From Streptomyces sp. DT2A-34 (lineage in GTDB: Bacteria > Actinomycetota > Actinomycetes > Streptomycetales > Streptomycetaceae), in assembly GCF_030499515.1 (NCBI RefSeq), contig NZ_JASTWJ010000001.1:2708001-2772000 (forward strand): DNA of 64,000 nucleotides, in the 5' to 3' direction. Numbering within the stretch: the first letter of the stretch is position 1; each line of letters starts with the position of its first letter. The notes beneath the pieces are model-generated. The model was not told the DNA's origin and made no database searches. It saw nothing but the letters and a program-made list of their open reading frames with translations. A program made the position numbers and the translations under genes. Shown one piece after another: positions 9,695 to 17,772 of the stretch.

Positions 9695-9908
9695 ACGGAC
9701 ACCTTCCTCTAGGGATCAAGGACATCGGGCCGGAGGGCCGCACAAGTGTCGCCCCAGGCCGCCGGTCTGTCGAGAACACCGTACGCCCGCCCGTCTCCGA
9801 CCCCCACCCCTCCAAGGAGCTTCGCACCCCTCCCCTTGCCGCAACCGCCGGATGCCCCTGGTGACCGCTGAGTGACAATGGCCGCTACTAGAGAGGGACG
9901 AAACGCTC

Positions 9909-10547
9909 GTGCAGTGGACCTTGGTCATACCCCTGAAGCCCCTGGCGCGGGCGAAGAGCAGGCTCTCGGACACCGCGAGCGACGGACTGCGCCCGGGCCT
10001 GGCCCTCGCCTTCGCCCAGGACACCGTCGCGGCGGCGCTGGCCTGCCCGGCGGTGAAGGATGTGGCAGTCGTCACGGACGACGCCCTGGCCGGCCGCGAG
10101 CTGGGCGCACTTGGCGCCCATATCGTCCCGGACGAGCCCGGCGACGGCCTGAACGCGGCTCTGGCGCACGGGGCGGCAGTCATACGCTCGTCCCGCCCCG
10201 AAAGCGCCGTGGCGGCCCTCAACGCCGATCTCCCCGCCCTGCGCCCCCTGGAATTGGCCCGGGTCCTGGACTCGGCCGCGGAATTCCCACGCGCATTTCT
10301 CCCGGATGCAGCCGCAATCGGCACAACACTGCTGGCCGCCGCTCCGGGCCAGGAATTACTTCCGGCATTCGGCATGGGTTCCCGGGCCCGCCATCGCGCG
10401 TCGGGGGCGATGGAACTCCCCCTCGCCGACGTGGATTCCGTACGCCAGGACGTGGACACCGGCGCCGACCTGCGCGCGGCACTGGCCCTGGGGGTAGGCC
10501 CACGCACAGCTGTGGCAGCGGCACAACTACTGATCAAGGAACAGTGA
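9909..10547 (+). CDS. cofC: 2-phospho-L-lactate guanylyltransferase (contains a TTA codon)
   Basis: 212 residues. It activates 2-phospholactate (or phosphoenolpyruvate) with GTP for coenzyme F420 synthesis. CofC features: WTLVIPLKPLARAKSRL nucleotide-binding N-terminus, VVTDD, PDEPGDGLNAAL, ALNADLPAL and FGMGSRARH near the C-terminus. Codon 150 (10356-10358) is TTA, read in Streptomyces by the developmentally controlled bldA tRNA. The surrounding 10270-10370 stretch is poorer in GC-ending codons than its neighbours. Divergent from plsC. Confidence 0.9.
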   Translation: MQWTLVIPLKPLARAKSRLSDTASDGLRPGLALAFAQDTVAAALACPAVKDVAVVTDDALAGRELGALGAHIVPDEPGDGLNAALAHGAAVIRSSRPESAVAALNADLPALRPLELARVLDSAAEFPRAFLPDAAAIGTTLLAAAPGQELLPAFGMGSRARHRASGAMELPLADVDSVRQDVDTGADLRAALALGVGPRTAVAAAQLLIKEQ

Positions 10548-10593
10548 CGGCCACCCATCGCGGCCTCCCGGCGGAACGCATACGCTGGCCGTC

Positions 10594-10797
10594 ATGCAGG
10601 CCACCGCATACACCTACGACGCCGAATCCCGCTCCGGCAGCGTGCTGCTGGACGACGGCACCCCCGTCCCCTTCGACGCCCCGGCTTTCGACGCGGGCGG
10701 CCTACGGCTGCTGCGCCCCGGGCAGCGGGTCCGCATCGAGACGGAGGGCGCAGGCGAGTCCCTGCGCATCACGCTGGTCACCCTGCAAACCCTGTGA
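10594..10797 (+). CDS. Small conserved protein, possible OB-fold / cold-shock-like
   Basis: 67 residues from ATG 10594 (MQATAYTYDAESRSGSVLLD). Five predicted short beta-strands with GSVLLDDGTPVPFDAPAF and LLRPGQRVRIETEG resemble the strand pattern of small OB-fold proteins, but the RNP motifs of true CspA proteins are absent. It follows cofC by 46 bp on the same strand and is closed by a strong terminator. Function unknown. Confidence 0.7.
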   Translation: MQATAYTYDAESRSGSVLLDDGTPVPFDAPAFDAGGLRLLRPGQRVRIETEGAGESLRITLVTLQTL

Positions 10798-10817
10798 ACA
10801 GCGGCTGAACACGCCGC

Positions 10818-10845
10818 GGGCCGGACTCCCCACGGAGTCCGGCCC
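10818..10845. terminator. Bidirectional terminator between the small ORF and hupS
   Basis: A perfect 12-bp stem (10818-10829 with 10834-10845) and a 4-nt loop between convergent genes. There is no clear T-run, as is usual in Streptomyces. Confidence 0.75.
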
Positions 10846-10868
10846 TGCGCGTGAGTGCCCCTGCGGTT

Positions 10869-11513
10869 CTACCTCTTGCGGGCGGTGGCCTTCTTGGCGG
10901 TGGTCTTGCGAGCCGTCGACTTCTTGGCGGGCGCCTTCTTGGCGGTCGCCTTCTTCGCCGGGGCCTTCTTGGCGGTCGCCTTCTTGGCCGTGGTCTTCTT
11001 CGCCGCGGTGGTCTTGGCGGTCGCCGTGGTCTTCTTCGCCGGCGCCTTCTTCGCGGTGGTCTTCTTCGCCGTGGCCGTGGTCTTCTTGGCCGTCGTCTTC
11101 TTCGCCGTCGTCTTCTTCGCGGCGGCCGCCTTGGTGGTCTTCTTCGCGGCGGCCTTCTTGACCGTCGCCGCGGCACCACCGGTCAGGCTGCCCTTGGGCG
11201 CCTTCTTGACCGCGACCTCGCCGCCCCGCGGGAGCTTCTTCGAGCCGCTCACCAGGTCCTTGAAGCCCTGACCCGCACGGAAGCGCGGAACGGACGTCTT
11301 CTTGACCCGAACCCGCTCGCCCGTCTGAGGGTTACGGGCGTAACGAGCCGGGCGGTCGACCTTCTCGAACGATCCGAAGCCGGTGACCGAGACCCGCTCA
11401 CCCGCGACGACCGCGCGGACGATCGCGTCCAGTACGTGGTCGACAGCATCGGCGGCCTGCTGGCGGCCGCCCATCTTGTCGGCAATCGCTTCTACGAGCT
11501 GCGCCTTGTTCAC
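10869..11513 (-). CDS. hupS: HU-family nucleoid protein with Lys/Ala-rich tail
   Basis: 214 residues. Residues 1 to about 95 are a standard HU fold ([40 protein letters not shown] with the DNA-contacting arm [10 protein letters not shown]). Residues 100-214 are a histone H1-like tail of repeated KKTTAKK, KKAPAKK and KKATAKK units. This two-part architecture is HupS of Streptomyces, linked to spore nucleoid compaction. The tail repeats also make the DNA internally repetitive. The upstream 11514-11600 is unusually AT-rich (TATATA near 11576-11581) and probably holds the promoter. Confidence 0.95.
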   Translation of the reverse strand: MNKAQLVEAIADKMGGRQQAADAVDHVLDAIVRAVVAGERVSVTGFGSFEKVDRPARYARNPQTGERVRVKKTSVPRFRAGQGFKDLVSGSKKLPRGGEVAVKKAPKGSLTGGAAATVKKAAAKKTTKAAAAKKTTAKKTTAKKTTATAKKTTAKKAPAKKTTATAKTTAAKKTTAKKATAKKAPAKKATAKKAPAKKSTARKTTAKKATARKR

Positions 11514-11650
11514 GTCTTCCCCTTCGGAGACATCGCCAGAACGAAAGTGTTCAAGCTTTTTCGCACGTTAGGCAGATATATACCGCAAATCAAACACGAA
11601 ACGGGCTAATCACCCTTGTGCCGCAACGGACTCGGCGATCTCGAAGGTGT

Positions 11651-11881
11651 TCAGCGTTCCTCTTCGGGGAATCGCCCCGCGTCGAGGTCCGCGATGAACC
11701 ACTCCAGACGCCTTGTCGCTTCGGCGACGTCGTGCTTGGCCGCGGCCGTAATGACCAGCAGCTTCCGGGTCAGCGCCATCCGTACGCCCTCCGGGACTTG
11801 CAGTGCGCGCACCCTTGCATGCGCTTCCTTCAGTTGGTCCGCGACTGCCGCATAGAGCTCGAGTTGGCCGTCGTGTTCCAT
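11651..11881 (-). CDS. Conserved hypothetical protein, helical
   Basis: 76 residues from ATG 11881 (MEHDGQLELYAAVADQLKEA). Entirely alpha-helical with a heptad-like Leu/Ala pattern, charged, no Cys, no signal. The frame runs further upstream but that part has a low-quality composition. I recall a similar short ORF between hupS and leuD in other Streptomyces; no function is known. Confidence 0.65.
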   Translation of the reverse strand: MEHDGQLELYAAVADQLKEAHARVRALQVPEGVRMALTRKLLVITAAAKHDVAEATRRLEWFIADLDAGRFPEEER

Positions 11882-12065
11882 GCACAGATTGTGCCATCTG
11901 GGGCGAGTTGTCGCCTGCCAGGGGTGCAACTCCGGCCTCGAATGGCCTTCCGAGCACTTGCGAAAGCCACGGATACAACACTCGCGTACCCCGGCAACAC
12001 CCTTCGTAACGTGGGAAGTTGAGCACGGCACTCACGCGGCGCAGGGCCGTTCGGGTGCAGACATG

Positions 12066-12101
12066 GCAGTACCCCCGATCGGGGCTGATCGGGGGTACTG
12101 C
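12066..12101. terminator. Terminator after leuCD
   Basis: A perfect 15-bp inverted repeat (12066-12080 with 12087-12101), 6-nt loop, 70 bp beyond the leuD stop. Confidence 0.75.
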
Positions 12102-12139
12102 GCGGGTGTTGCGGTGGCCGAAAGTCGCCTTGCGCCGAA

Positions 12140-12186
12140 GCCTTGGCTCAGGCCTTGGAGCGTGCCTTGGCTCAGGCCTGGAGCGT
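12140..12186. repeat. Short tandem duplication at the 3' end of leuD
   Basis: Two adjacent copies (24 and 23 nt; 12140-12163 and 12164-12186) of a unit beginning GCCTTGGCTCAGGCC and ending GGAGCGT. The second copy contains the leuD stop and last codons; the first lies just past the stop. Confidence 0.8.
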
Positions 12187-12765
12187 GCGCGGCTTGAACG
12201 ACGGTCGCTTCGCCTCGTAGGCGGCGATGTCGGCCTCGTTCTGCAGGGTGATCGAGATGTCGTCGAGGCCGTTCAGCAGCCGCCAGCGGGAGTTCTCGTC
12301 CAGCTCGAAGGAGGCGGTGATGCCCTCGGCGCGCACCTCACGAGCCTCAAGGTCCACCGTGACCTCAGCAGTCGCGTCCTTCTCGATGAGCTCCCACAGC
12401 GCATCCACGATCTTCTGCTCCAGAACCACCGTGAGCAGGCCGTTCTTGAGCGAGTTACCGCGGAAGATGTCCGCGAAGCGCGAGGAGATGACGGCCTTGA
12501 AGCCGTAGTTCTGCAGCGCCCACACGGCGTGCTCACGCGAGGAACCCGTACCGAAGTCGGGACCCGCGACCAGAACCGTGGCGCCTTGGCGCTCGGGCTG
12601 GTTGAGGATGAACGTCTCGTCCTTGCGCCAGGCCTCGAACAGCCCGTCCTCGAACCCGTCCCGAGTCACCTTCTTGAGCCAGTGAGCAGGGATGATCTGG
12701 TCGGTGTCGACGTTGGAGCGGCGCAGCGGGATGGCCCGGCCGGTGTGCGTGGTGAATGCTTCCAT
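12172..12765 (-). CDS. leuD: 3-isopropylmalate dehydratase small subunit
   Basis: 197 residues. The swivel domain of isopropylmalate isomerase (leucine pathway). It starts [20 protein letters not shown] and contains [28 protein letters not shown] and [20 protein letters not shown], all typical of LeuD. It follows leuC by 6 bp and is translated from the same mRNA. Confidence 0.97.
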   Translation of the reverse strand: MEAFTTHTGRAIPLRRSNVDTDQIIPAHWLKKVTRDGFEDGLFEAWRKDETFILNQPERQGATVLVAGPDFGTGSSREHAVWALQNYGFKAVISSRFADIFRGNSLKNGLLTVVLEQKIVDALWELIEKDATAEVTVDLEAREVRAEGITASFELDENSRWRLLNGLDDISITLQNEADIAAYEAKRPSFKPRTLQA

Positions 12766-12771
12766 GACTTC

Positions 12772-14202
12772 TCAGACTCCAGCGGGCGTACGGGTCTCGA
12801 CGTCGGACAGATCGGCCGGGGAGGCCAGGTGGCCCAGCACGGCGGTCGCGGCGGCGACCTGCGGCGACACCAGGTGGGTACGGCCGCCCTTGCCCTGCCT
12901 GCCCTCGAAGTTGCGGTTGGAGGTGGACGCGGAGCGCTCACCGGGGGCCAGCTGGTCGGGGTTCATGCCCAGGCACATCGAGCAGCCCGCGTGCCGCCAC
13001 TCGGCACCGGCCTCCTTGAAGACCACGTCCAGGCCCTCGGAGACGGCCTGCAGACCCACCCGCGCGGAGCCCGGAACGACCAGCATCCGCAGGCCGTCGG
13101 CGACTTTGCGGCCCTTGAGGAGCTCGGCGGCGGCGCGCAGGTCCTCGATCCGGCCGTTGGTGCAGGAGCCTACGAAGACGGTGTCCACCTTGATGGAGCG
13201 CAGCGGCTGACCGGCCTCCAACCCCATGTATTCCAGGGCCTTTTCGGCGGCGAGGCGCTCCGAAGCGTCTTCGTACGAAGCCGGGTCGGGGACGTTCGCC
13301 GAAAGCGGCGCGCCCTGGCCCGGGTTGGTGCCCCAGGTGACGAACGGCGACAGCTCGGCGGCCTCGATGACGACCTCGGCGTCGAACTCGGCGTCATCGT
13401 CGGTCTTCAGCGTCTTCCAGTACTCGACCGCGGCGTCCCAGTCCTCGCCCTTGGGCGCGTGCGGACGGCCCTTGAGGTACTCGAAGGTGGTCTCGTCCGG
13501 GGCGATCATGCCCGCGCGGGCGCCGGCCTCGATCGACATGTTGCAGATGGTCATGCGGGCCTCCATCGAGAGCTTCTCGATGGCGGAGCCGCGGTACTCC
13601 AGGACGTAGCCCTGGCCGCCGCCGGTACCGATCCGGGCGATGATCGCCAGGATCAGGTCCTTGGCGGTGACGCCGTCGGGCAGTTCGCCGTTGACCGTGA
13701 TGGCCATGGTCTTCGGGCGGACCAGCGGCAGCGTCTGGGTGGCCAGCACGTGCTCCACCTGGGAGGTGCCGATGCCGAACGCCAGGCCGCCGAAGGCACC
13801 GTGCGTGGAGGTGTGGGAGTCGCCGCAGACGACCGTCATGCCGGGCTGGGTCAGACCCAGCTGCGGGCCGACGACGTGCACGACGCCCTGCTCGACGTCG
13901 CCCAGCGGGTGCAGGCGCACACCGAACTCGGCGGCGTTCTTGCGCAGCGTCTCCAGCTGGATCCGGGAGACCGGGTCGGCGATCGGCTTGTCGATGTCGA
14001 GGGTCGGGGTGTTGTGGTCCTCGGTGGCGATGGTCAGGTCGAGCCGGCGCACCTGGCGACCGCTCTTGCGGAGGCCGTCGAAGGCCTGCGGGCTGGTCAC
14101 CTCGTGCAGCAGGTGCAGATCGATGAAGAGGAGGTCGGGCTCGCCCTCGGCGCGCCGGACGACATGGTCGTCCCAGACCTTCTCCGCGAGTGTCCTACCC
14201 AT
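12772..14202 (-). CDS. leuC: 3-isopropylmalate dehydratase large subunit
   Basis: 476 residues from ATG 14202 ([20 protein letters not shown]). The aconitase-fold subunit converting 2- to 3-isopropylmalate. It keeps the [4Fe-4S] Cys positions ([13 protein letters not shown] and [13 protein letters not shown]), [14 protein letters not shown] and the C-terminal [20 protein letters not shown]. It is divergent from ndgR across a 195-bp region that includes a palindrome near the ndgR start. Confidence 0.97.
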   Translation of the reverse strand: MGRTLAEKVWDDHVVRRAEGEPDLLFIDLHLLHEVTSPQAFDGLRKSGRQVRRLDLTIATEDHNTPTLDIDKPIADPVSRIQLETLRKNAAEFGVRLHPLGDVEQGVVHVVGPQLGLTQPGMTVVCGDSHTSTHGAFGGLAFGIGTSQVEHVLATQTLPLVRPKTMAITVNGELPDGVTAKDLILAIIARIGTGGGQGYVLEYRGSAIEKLSMEARMTICNMSIEAGARAGMIAPDETTFEYLKGRPHAPKGEDWDAAVEYWKTLKTDDDAEFDAEVVIEAAELSPFVTWGTNPGQGAPLSANVPDPASYEDASERLAAEKALEYMGLEAGQPLRSIKVDTVFVGSCTNGRIEDLRAAAELLKGRKVADGLRMLVVPGSARVGLQAVSEGLDVVFKEAGAEWRHAGCSMCLGMNPDQLAPGERSASTSNRNFEGRQGKGGRTHLVSPQVAAATAVLGHLASPADLSDVETRTPAGV

Positions 14203-14362
14203 CGCTTTCCCTCCGGCCGGCAAGCGTCCACCGGCCCAACTAGAGATCTTGAGGAGGCAGCGCCCGCCGCCCCTGTTCGGGCGTCCGCCACCGGGCCCGT
14301 TTGTCTGCGGGCCGCATTGCCTTCGTGTCTTCCAGAGTGGCGTGTTCCACGGAAAATTGAAC

Positions 14363-14398
14363 TTGCGTTTCACAGAGTGAGACGCGAGTATCGTTGCA
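14363..14398 (+). promoter_or_regulatory. ndgR promoter with overlapping palindrome; leaderless start
   Basis: TTGCGT (14363-14368) and GAGTAT (14386-14391) are 17 bp apart, and the ATG of ndgR begins 7 nt after the -10 box, with no Shine-Dalgarno sequence. A leaderless mRNA is therefore expected. The spacer is filled by GCGTTTCAC-AGA-GTGAGACGC (14365-14385), a 9-bp inverted repeat with one mismatch. IclR proteins bind such dyads, so autoregulation and control of divergent leuCD are inferred. Confidence 0.6.
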
Positions 14399-15114
14399 TG
14401 GACAACAGTAGCGGCGTCGGCGTCCTGGACAAGGCAGCCCTTGTCCTGAGCGCCCTGGAGTCCGGTCCGGCCACCCTCGCGGGGCTTGTGGCGGCCACCG
14501 GACTGGCACGACCCACGGCCCACCGGCTGGCCGTGGCTCTGGAACACCACCGCATGGTGGCGCGCGACATGCAGGGCCGTTTCATTCTGGGCCCTCGCCT
14601 CGCGGAGCTGGCCGCGGCGGCAGGCGAGGACCGCCTCCTCGCCACGGCGGGCCCGGTGCTCACCCACCTCCGTGATGTCACGGGCGAGAGCGCCCAGCTC
14701 TACCGCCGCCAGGGCGACATGCGCATCTGCGTCGCCGCGGCGGAACGTCTGTCCGGCCTGCGGGACACGGTCCCGGTCGGCTCGACGCTCACGATGAAGG
14801 CGGGCAGCTCGGCGCAGATCCTCATGGCCTGGGAGGAGCCGGAGCGCCTGCACCGGGGCCTGCAGGGCGCCCGCTTCACAGCCACCGCGCTCTCCGGCGT
14901 ACGACGCCGGGGCTGGGCCCAGTCGATCGGCGAGCGCGAGCCGGGCGTCGCGTCCGTCTCCGCGCCCGTACGCGGCCCGTCGAACCGCGTGGTGGCCGCC
15001 GTGTCGGTCTCCGGCCCCATCGAGCGCCTGACCCGCCACCCGGGCCGTATGCACGCCCAGGCGGTCATCGACGCCGCCGCACGCCTCTCCGAGGCCCTGC
15101 GCCGCACCGGCTGA
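14398..15114 (+). CDS. ndgR: IclR-family regulator NdgR
   Basis: 238 residues. N-terminal winged helix (about 5-65; [20 protein letters not shown] is the recognition region) and C-terminal IclR effector domain (about 85-238; [39 protein letters not shown]). Position divergent to leuCD identifies it as NdgR/AreB, reported as a regulator of leucine and other amino-acid genes in S. coelicolor. The first codon follows the -10 box by 7 nt, indicating a leaderless transcript. Confidence 0.92.
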   Translation: MDNSSGVGVLDKAALVLSALESGPATLAGLVAATGLARPTAHRLAVALEHHRMVARDMQGRFILGPRLAELAAAAGEDRLLATAGPVLTHLRDVTGESAQLYRRQGDMRICVAAAERLSGLRDTVPVGSTLTMKAGSSAQILMAWEEPERLHRGLQGARFTATALSGVRRRGWAQSIGEREPGVASVSAPVRGPSNRVVAAVSVSGPIERLTRHPGRMHAQAVIDAAARLSEALRRTG

Positions 15115-15128
15115 CATCGGGGACGTCA

Positions 15129-15170
15129 GTGGGGAGGGTCCGCCTCAACGCCGCGGCAGACCCTCCCCAC
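15129..15170. terminator. Terminator after ndgR
   Basis: A perfect 12-bp stem (15129-15140 with 15159-15170) enclosing an 18-nt loop, between convergent ndgR and the DUF4188 remnant. Confidence 0.7.
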
Positions 15171-15187
15171 TCCCCTGAGCCCCCCGG

Positions 15188-15570
15188 TCACCCGGCTTCT
15201 TCGGCCGCCTTCACCTTCGACCGGTGCGCGAACCGGTCCTTCGCGTAGCGCCCCCGCTTCTCCAGCGGCACCTGCCCGTGCGCCGCCGCGAGTCCGAACG
15301 CCGGCATGTCCGCGTAGATCGACTCGTACGCCCCCTCGGGCACCACGTAGGACCTCCGTGCCACAGCCCCACATGCCCGCGCACCTTGCCCTCCCGCTCC
15401 TTGCGGTCGAAGAGCGCCCACGCCCGGCGGCGGAGCATGTCGGGCGAGGTCGCGTACGCGTAGAGCTTCTCCTTGGACTCCCAGTACTGGACCACGTAGT
15501 AGGTCCGCGGCATGGCCAGGGCGACCGGGAACCAGCGAGGCACGGCCCAGTCGGACAGCGGCACTATCCT
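15188..15570 (-). pseudogene. Remnant of a DUF4188 (monooxygenase-fold) gene
   Basis: Recognisable pieces are WAVPRWFPVALAMPR, YYVVQYWESKEKLYAYATSP and, in another frame, SYVVPEGAYESIYADMPAFG to the stop. The frame changes near 15350-15360. From family memory, about 23 residues normally between AMPR and PRTYYVVQYW are absent, and no plausible start codon or N-terminus precedes the first piece. An internal deletion plus a frameshift suggests real decay rather than a single read error. It lies divergent to a MerR regulator that probably once controlled it. Confidence 0.65.
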
Positions 15571-15604
15571 TCTTGGGAGCGCTTGGATAGTGACACTCTC
15601 CAAG
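15562..15604. promoter_or_regulatory. Two overlapping dyads, probable MerR operator
   Basis: CACTATCC (15562-15569) and GGATAGTG (15585-15592) form a perfect 8-bp inverted repeat. CTTGGA (15582-15587) and TCCAAG (15599-15604) form a second, overlapping one. Both lie between the MerR gene and the DUF4188 remnant, where a MerR operator is expected. Confidence 0.55.
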
Positions 15605-15616
15605 GGAGCGCAAGAG

Positions 15617-16261
15617 ATGCGGCTGGCGGAACTGAGCGAGCGCAGCGGGGTGCCCATCGCGACGATCAAGTACTACCTGCGCGAAGGGCTGTTGGCGCCC
15701 GGCCGCCAGATCAACGCCCGCACCGCCGAGTACGACGAGGAACATCTGCGCCGGCTGCGCCTGGTGCGCGCGATGATCCAGGTCGGGCGGGTGCCGGTGG
15801 CGACGGTCCGGGAGGTGCTCGGACACGTCGACGACGACTCACTGGGCCGTTCGATCCGCCTCGGCGCGGCGCTGTGGGCGCTGCCCCAGGTGCCGGAGCC
15901 GGACGAGGACGACGAGTATGTCCAGGCCGCACAGCAGGAGGTCAGCACGCTCCTGGACCGGCTCGGCTGGGAGAACGCCAAGCGGCTCACGACCATCTCC
16001 CCCGCCTATCGCTCGCTGGTGGTGGCGGTGGCCGCGTTCCGCCGGCTCGGCTACGGCTGGGGGGCCGAACTGCTCGCGCCGTACGCCGAGTTGATGCACC
16101 GGACAGCCGTCCTCGACCTGGACAACATGGAGACGCACCCGTCGGAGGCGGAGCGGATCGAGTTCGCGATCCTGGGGGCGATCCTCAACGAGCCGGTGCT
16201 GCAGGCGCTGCACCGGCTGGCCCAGGAGGAGGAGACGACGCGGCGGTACGGCTTCGAGTAG
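15617..16261 (+). CDS. MerR-family transcriptional regulator
   Basis: 214 residues from ATG 15617. The N-terminal 70 residues are a MerR winged helix (MRLAELSERSGVPIATIKYY; REGLLAPGRQINARTAEYDE). A long helical C-terminal region follows, without the Cys residues of metal sensors, so the effector is probably organic. Divergent to the DUF4188 remnant and ended by a terminator shared with the tRNA array. Confidence 0.88.
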   Translation: MRLAELSERSGVPIATIKYYLREGLLAPGRQINARTAEYDEEHLRRLRLVRAMIQVGRVPVATVREVLGHVDDDSLGRSIRLGAALWALPQVPEPDEDDEYVQAAQQEVSTLLDRLGWENAKRLTTISPAYRSLVVAVAAFRRLGYGWGAELLAPYAELMHRTAVLDLDNMETHPSEAERIEFAILGAILNEPVLQALHRLAQEEETTRRYGFE

Positions 16262-16277
16262 CCGACGCCGGCACGAT

Positions 16278-16307
16278 GAAGGCCCTCCGCCGAAGCGAAG
16301 GGCCTTC
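16278..16307. terminator. Terminator between merR-type gene and tRNA array
   Basis: A 9-bp perfect stem GAAGGCCCT (16278-16286) with AGGGCCTTC (16299-16307), between the convergent merR-type gene and the last tRNA. Confidence 0.7.
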
Positions 16308-16313
16308 ATGTGG

Positions 16314-16386
16314 TACCCCCGACCGGATTCGAACCGGCGCTACCGCCTTGAGAGGGCGGCGTGCTAGGCCGCTACACAACGGGGGC
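16314..16386 (-). tRNA. tRNA-Glu (CTC)
   Basis: A 73-nt cloverleaf with 7-bp acceptor stem GCCCCCG/CGGGGGT, anticodon loop CTCTCAA (anticodon CTC) and T-arm GGTTCGAATCC. This is the only copy followed by an encoded CCA (16311-16313). Last of five tRNAs in minus-strand order. Confidence 0.96.
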
Positions 16387-16414
16387 GTGGAGCCTGCGTT
16401 TCCGCAGGTCCGAG

Positions 16415-16486
16415 CTGGTCTACCTGGACTCGAACCAAGACTAACTGAACCAGAATCAGTCGTGCTGCCAATTACACCATAGACCA
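16415..16486 (-). tRNA. tRNA-Gln (CTG)
   Basis: 72 nt, acceptor stem TGGTCTA/TAGACCA, anticodon loop TTCTGGT (anticodon CTG), T-loop GTTCGAGTC. No encoded CCA. Confidence 0.96.
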
Positions 16487-16506
16487 ATGTGGTTTAGACC
16501 AGACAG

Positions 16507-16579
16507 TACCCCCGACCGGATTCGAACCGGCGCTACCGCCTTGAGAGGGCGGCGTGCTAGGCCGCTACACAACGGGGGC
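16507..16579 (-). tRNA. tRNA-Glu (CTC)
   Basis: 73 nt, identical in body to the copy at 16314-16386; anticodon CTC; no encoded CCA. Confidence 0.96.
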
Positions 16580-16608
16580 CCTAGCGATCCCGAGTTGATC
16601 GAGATCAG

Positions 16609-16681
16609 TACCCCCGACCGGATTCGAACCGGCGCTACTGCCTTGAGAGGGCAGCGTGCTAGGCCGCTACACAACGGGGGC
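16609..16681 (-). tRNA. tRNA-Glu (CTC), variant anticodon stem
   Basis: 73 nt, same as the other two Glu genes except for a compensatory pair change in the anticodon stem (C-G replaced by T-A), so pairing is kept. Anticodon CTC; no encoded CCA. Confidence 0.96.
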
Positions 16682-16702
16682 TTTGCAGATGAGCTCTGCG
16701 AG

Positions 16703-16774
16703 CTGGCCTACCTGGACTCGAACCAAGACTAACTGAACCAGAATCAGTCGTGCTGCCAATTACACCATAGGCCA
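16703..16774 (-). tRNA. tRNA-Gln (CTG), variant acceptor stem
   Basis: 72 nt, same as the other Gln gene except the acceptor stem is TGGCCTA/TAGGCCA, a compensatory change. First gene of the array in transcription order. Confidence 0.96.
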
Positions 16775-16866
16775 CTGGAACGCAAGCCCCTGAGGGGATC
16801 TTGTTCTAGTTTGCTCCTCCGGGTTTCCGGCCTTTCGGCCCGCTCCCCGGCGGCGCAGGAAGAACA

Positions 16867-17610
16867 TTACCCGAAGGTGGACGGGGCTCCAAAACGGGTA
16901 TCCGCGCCGAGGATCGCGGGGAGTTCGGCGAGGGAGGCGATCCGGTGCGGTCTGCCGTCCGCCGGGGCGGGCGCGCCAACGCCGGTGTACGCGCCGTCAC
17001 GGTCGATCCACACCGACAGCAGCCCGGCGTCCGCGGCACCCCGCCCGTCGATCTCCGGGTGATCGCCGACGTACGCCACCTGGTGCGGGGCGAGCTCCAT
17101 CGCGGCGCAGGCGGCGTGGAAGGCGCCGGCCTCCGGCTTGGAGACGCCGAGCTCGGCCGCGCACAGGACGGCCTCGAAGCGGTCGTACACGCCGAGCACG
17201 CGCAGTTTGCGGTCCTGGACGTGAATGCTGGAGTTGGACAGCACCGCGTGCCGGTGGCTGGCCGCGAGGGCGTCCAGGACCGGCAGGACGTCCGGGAAAA
17301 GGTTCCAGGCGGTCTCGTAGTGCCCGATGTACCGCTCGAACCAGGCGTCGGCCTCGGCGTCGGTCAGCTCCTCGCCGAGGAACACCCGCACGCGGTCGCG
17401 GCGCTGCCCCTGGAAGGTGGCCTCTCCCGCCGAGAACCGCGCCCACTGGGCGTCGGTGATCTTCCGCCAGCGCGCGATGGCCTGCTCGACGCTGTCGTAC
17501 CCGTCGAGCAGGCCCTCGGCCAGCAGGTGCGCGCGCATGCCCACACGGTCCGCGGTGGTGTAGTCGAAGAGGGTGTCGTCGACGTCCCAGACCACAGCTT
17601 TGATCGTCAC
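16867..17610 (-). CDS. HAD-family hydrolase
   Basis: 247 residues from GTG 17610; an ATG-equivalent start 10 codons upstream is possible. All four HAD motifs are present: VVWDVDDTLFDYT (nucleophile Asp), LSNSS, the Lys in GVSKPEAGAF, and GDHPEIDGRGA. A helical cap lies between motifs I and II, so it is a subfamily I phosphatase of unknown small-molecule substrate. It lies between gltX and the tRNA array, in the same direction. Confidence 0.88.
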   Translation of the reverse strand: MTIKAVVWDVDDTLFDYTTADRVGMRAHLLAEGLLDGYDSVEQAIARWRKITDAQWARFSAGEATFQGQRRDRVRVFLGEELTDAEADAWFERYIGHYETAWNLFPDVLPVLDALAASHRHAVLSNSSIHVQDRKLRVLGVYDRFEAVLCAAELGVSKPEAGAFHAACAAMELAPHQVAYVGDHPEIDGRGAADAGLLSVWIDRDGAYTGVGAPAPADGRPHRIASLAELPAILGADTRFGAPSTFG

Positions 17611-17721
17611 GCGATCCAACGTAAACCAACGGTGACCCAACTAGGGGACACCACCCGAGGATTGGAGTCGGGTTCACGGCCGAAGCCTCGGCCGGGTCAG
17701 CGCCTCCGTTGATCCACCGCC

Positions 17722-17757
17722 GAGGGGCGGCACCCGGTTGTCCGGGTGCCGCCCCTC
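17722..17757. terminator. Terminator after gltX
   Basis: A perfect 16-bp stem (17722-17737 with 17742-17757) and TTGT loop, 15 bp past the gltX stop. Confidence 0.8.
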
Positions 17758-17772
17758 AGGTCCGCGTCGGCG

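Noticed and set aside
9872..11161. A 429-codon plus-strand frame across cofC and hupS
   Set aside because: Out of frame with cofC and antisense to the Lys-rich hupS tail, which translates as low-complexity Ser/Trp/Pro repeats.
10869..11230. Regular repeats that could suggest a CRISPR-like or satellite array
   Set aside because: They are the codons of the [11 protein letters not shown] tail of HupS, with no spacer/repeat structure.
14240..14320. Leader peptide for leuC (ORF beginning [10 protein letters not shown] on the minus strand)
   Set aside because: It lacks clustered Leu codons and there is no terminator hairpin, so attenuation like that of cimA is not supported.
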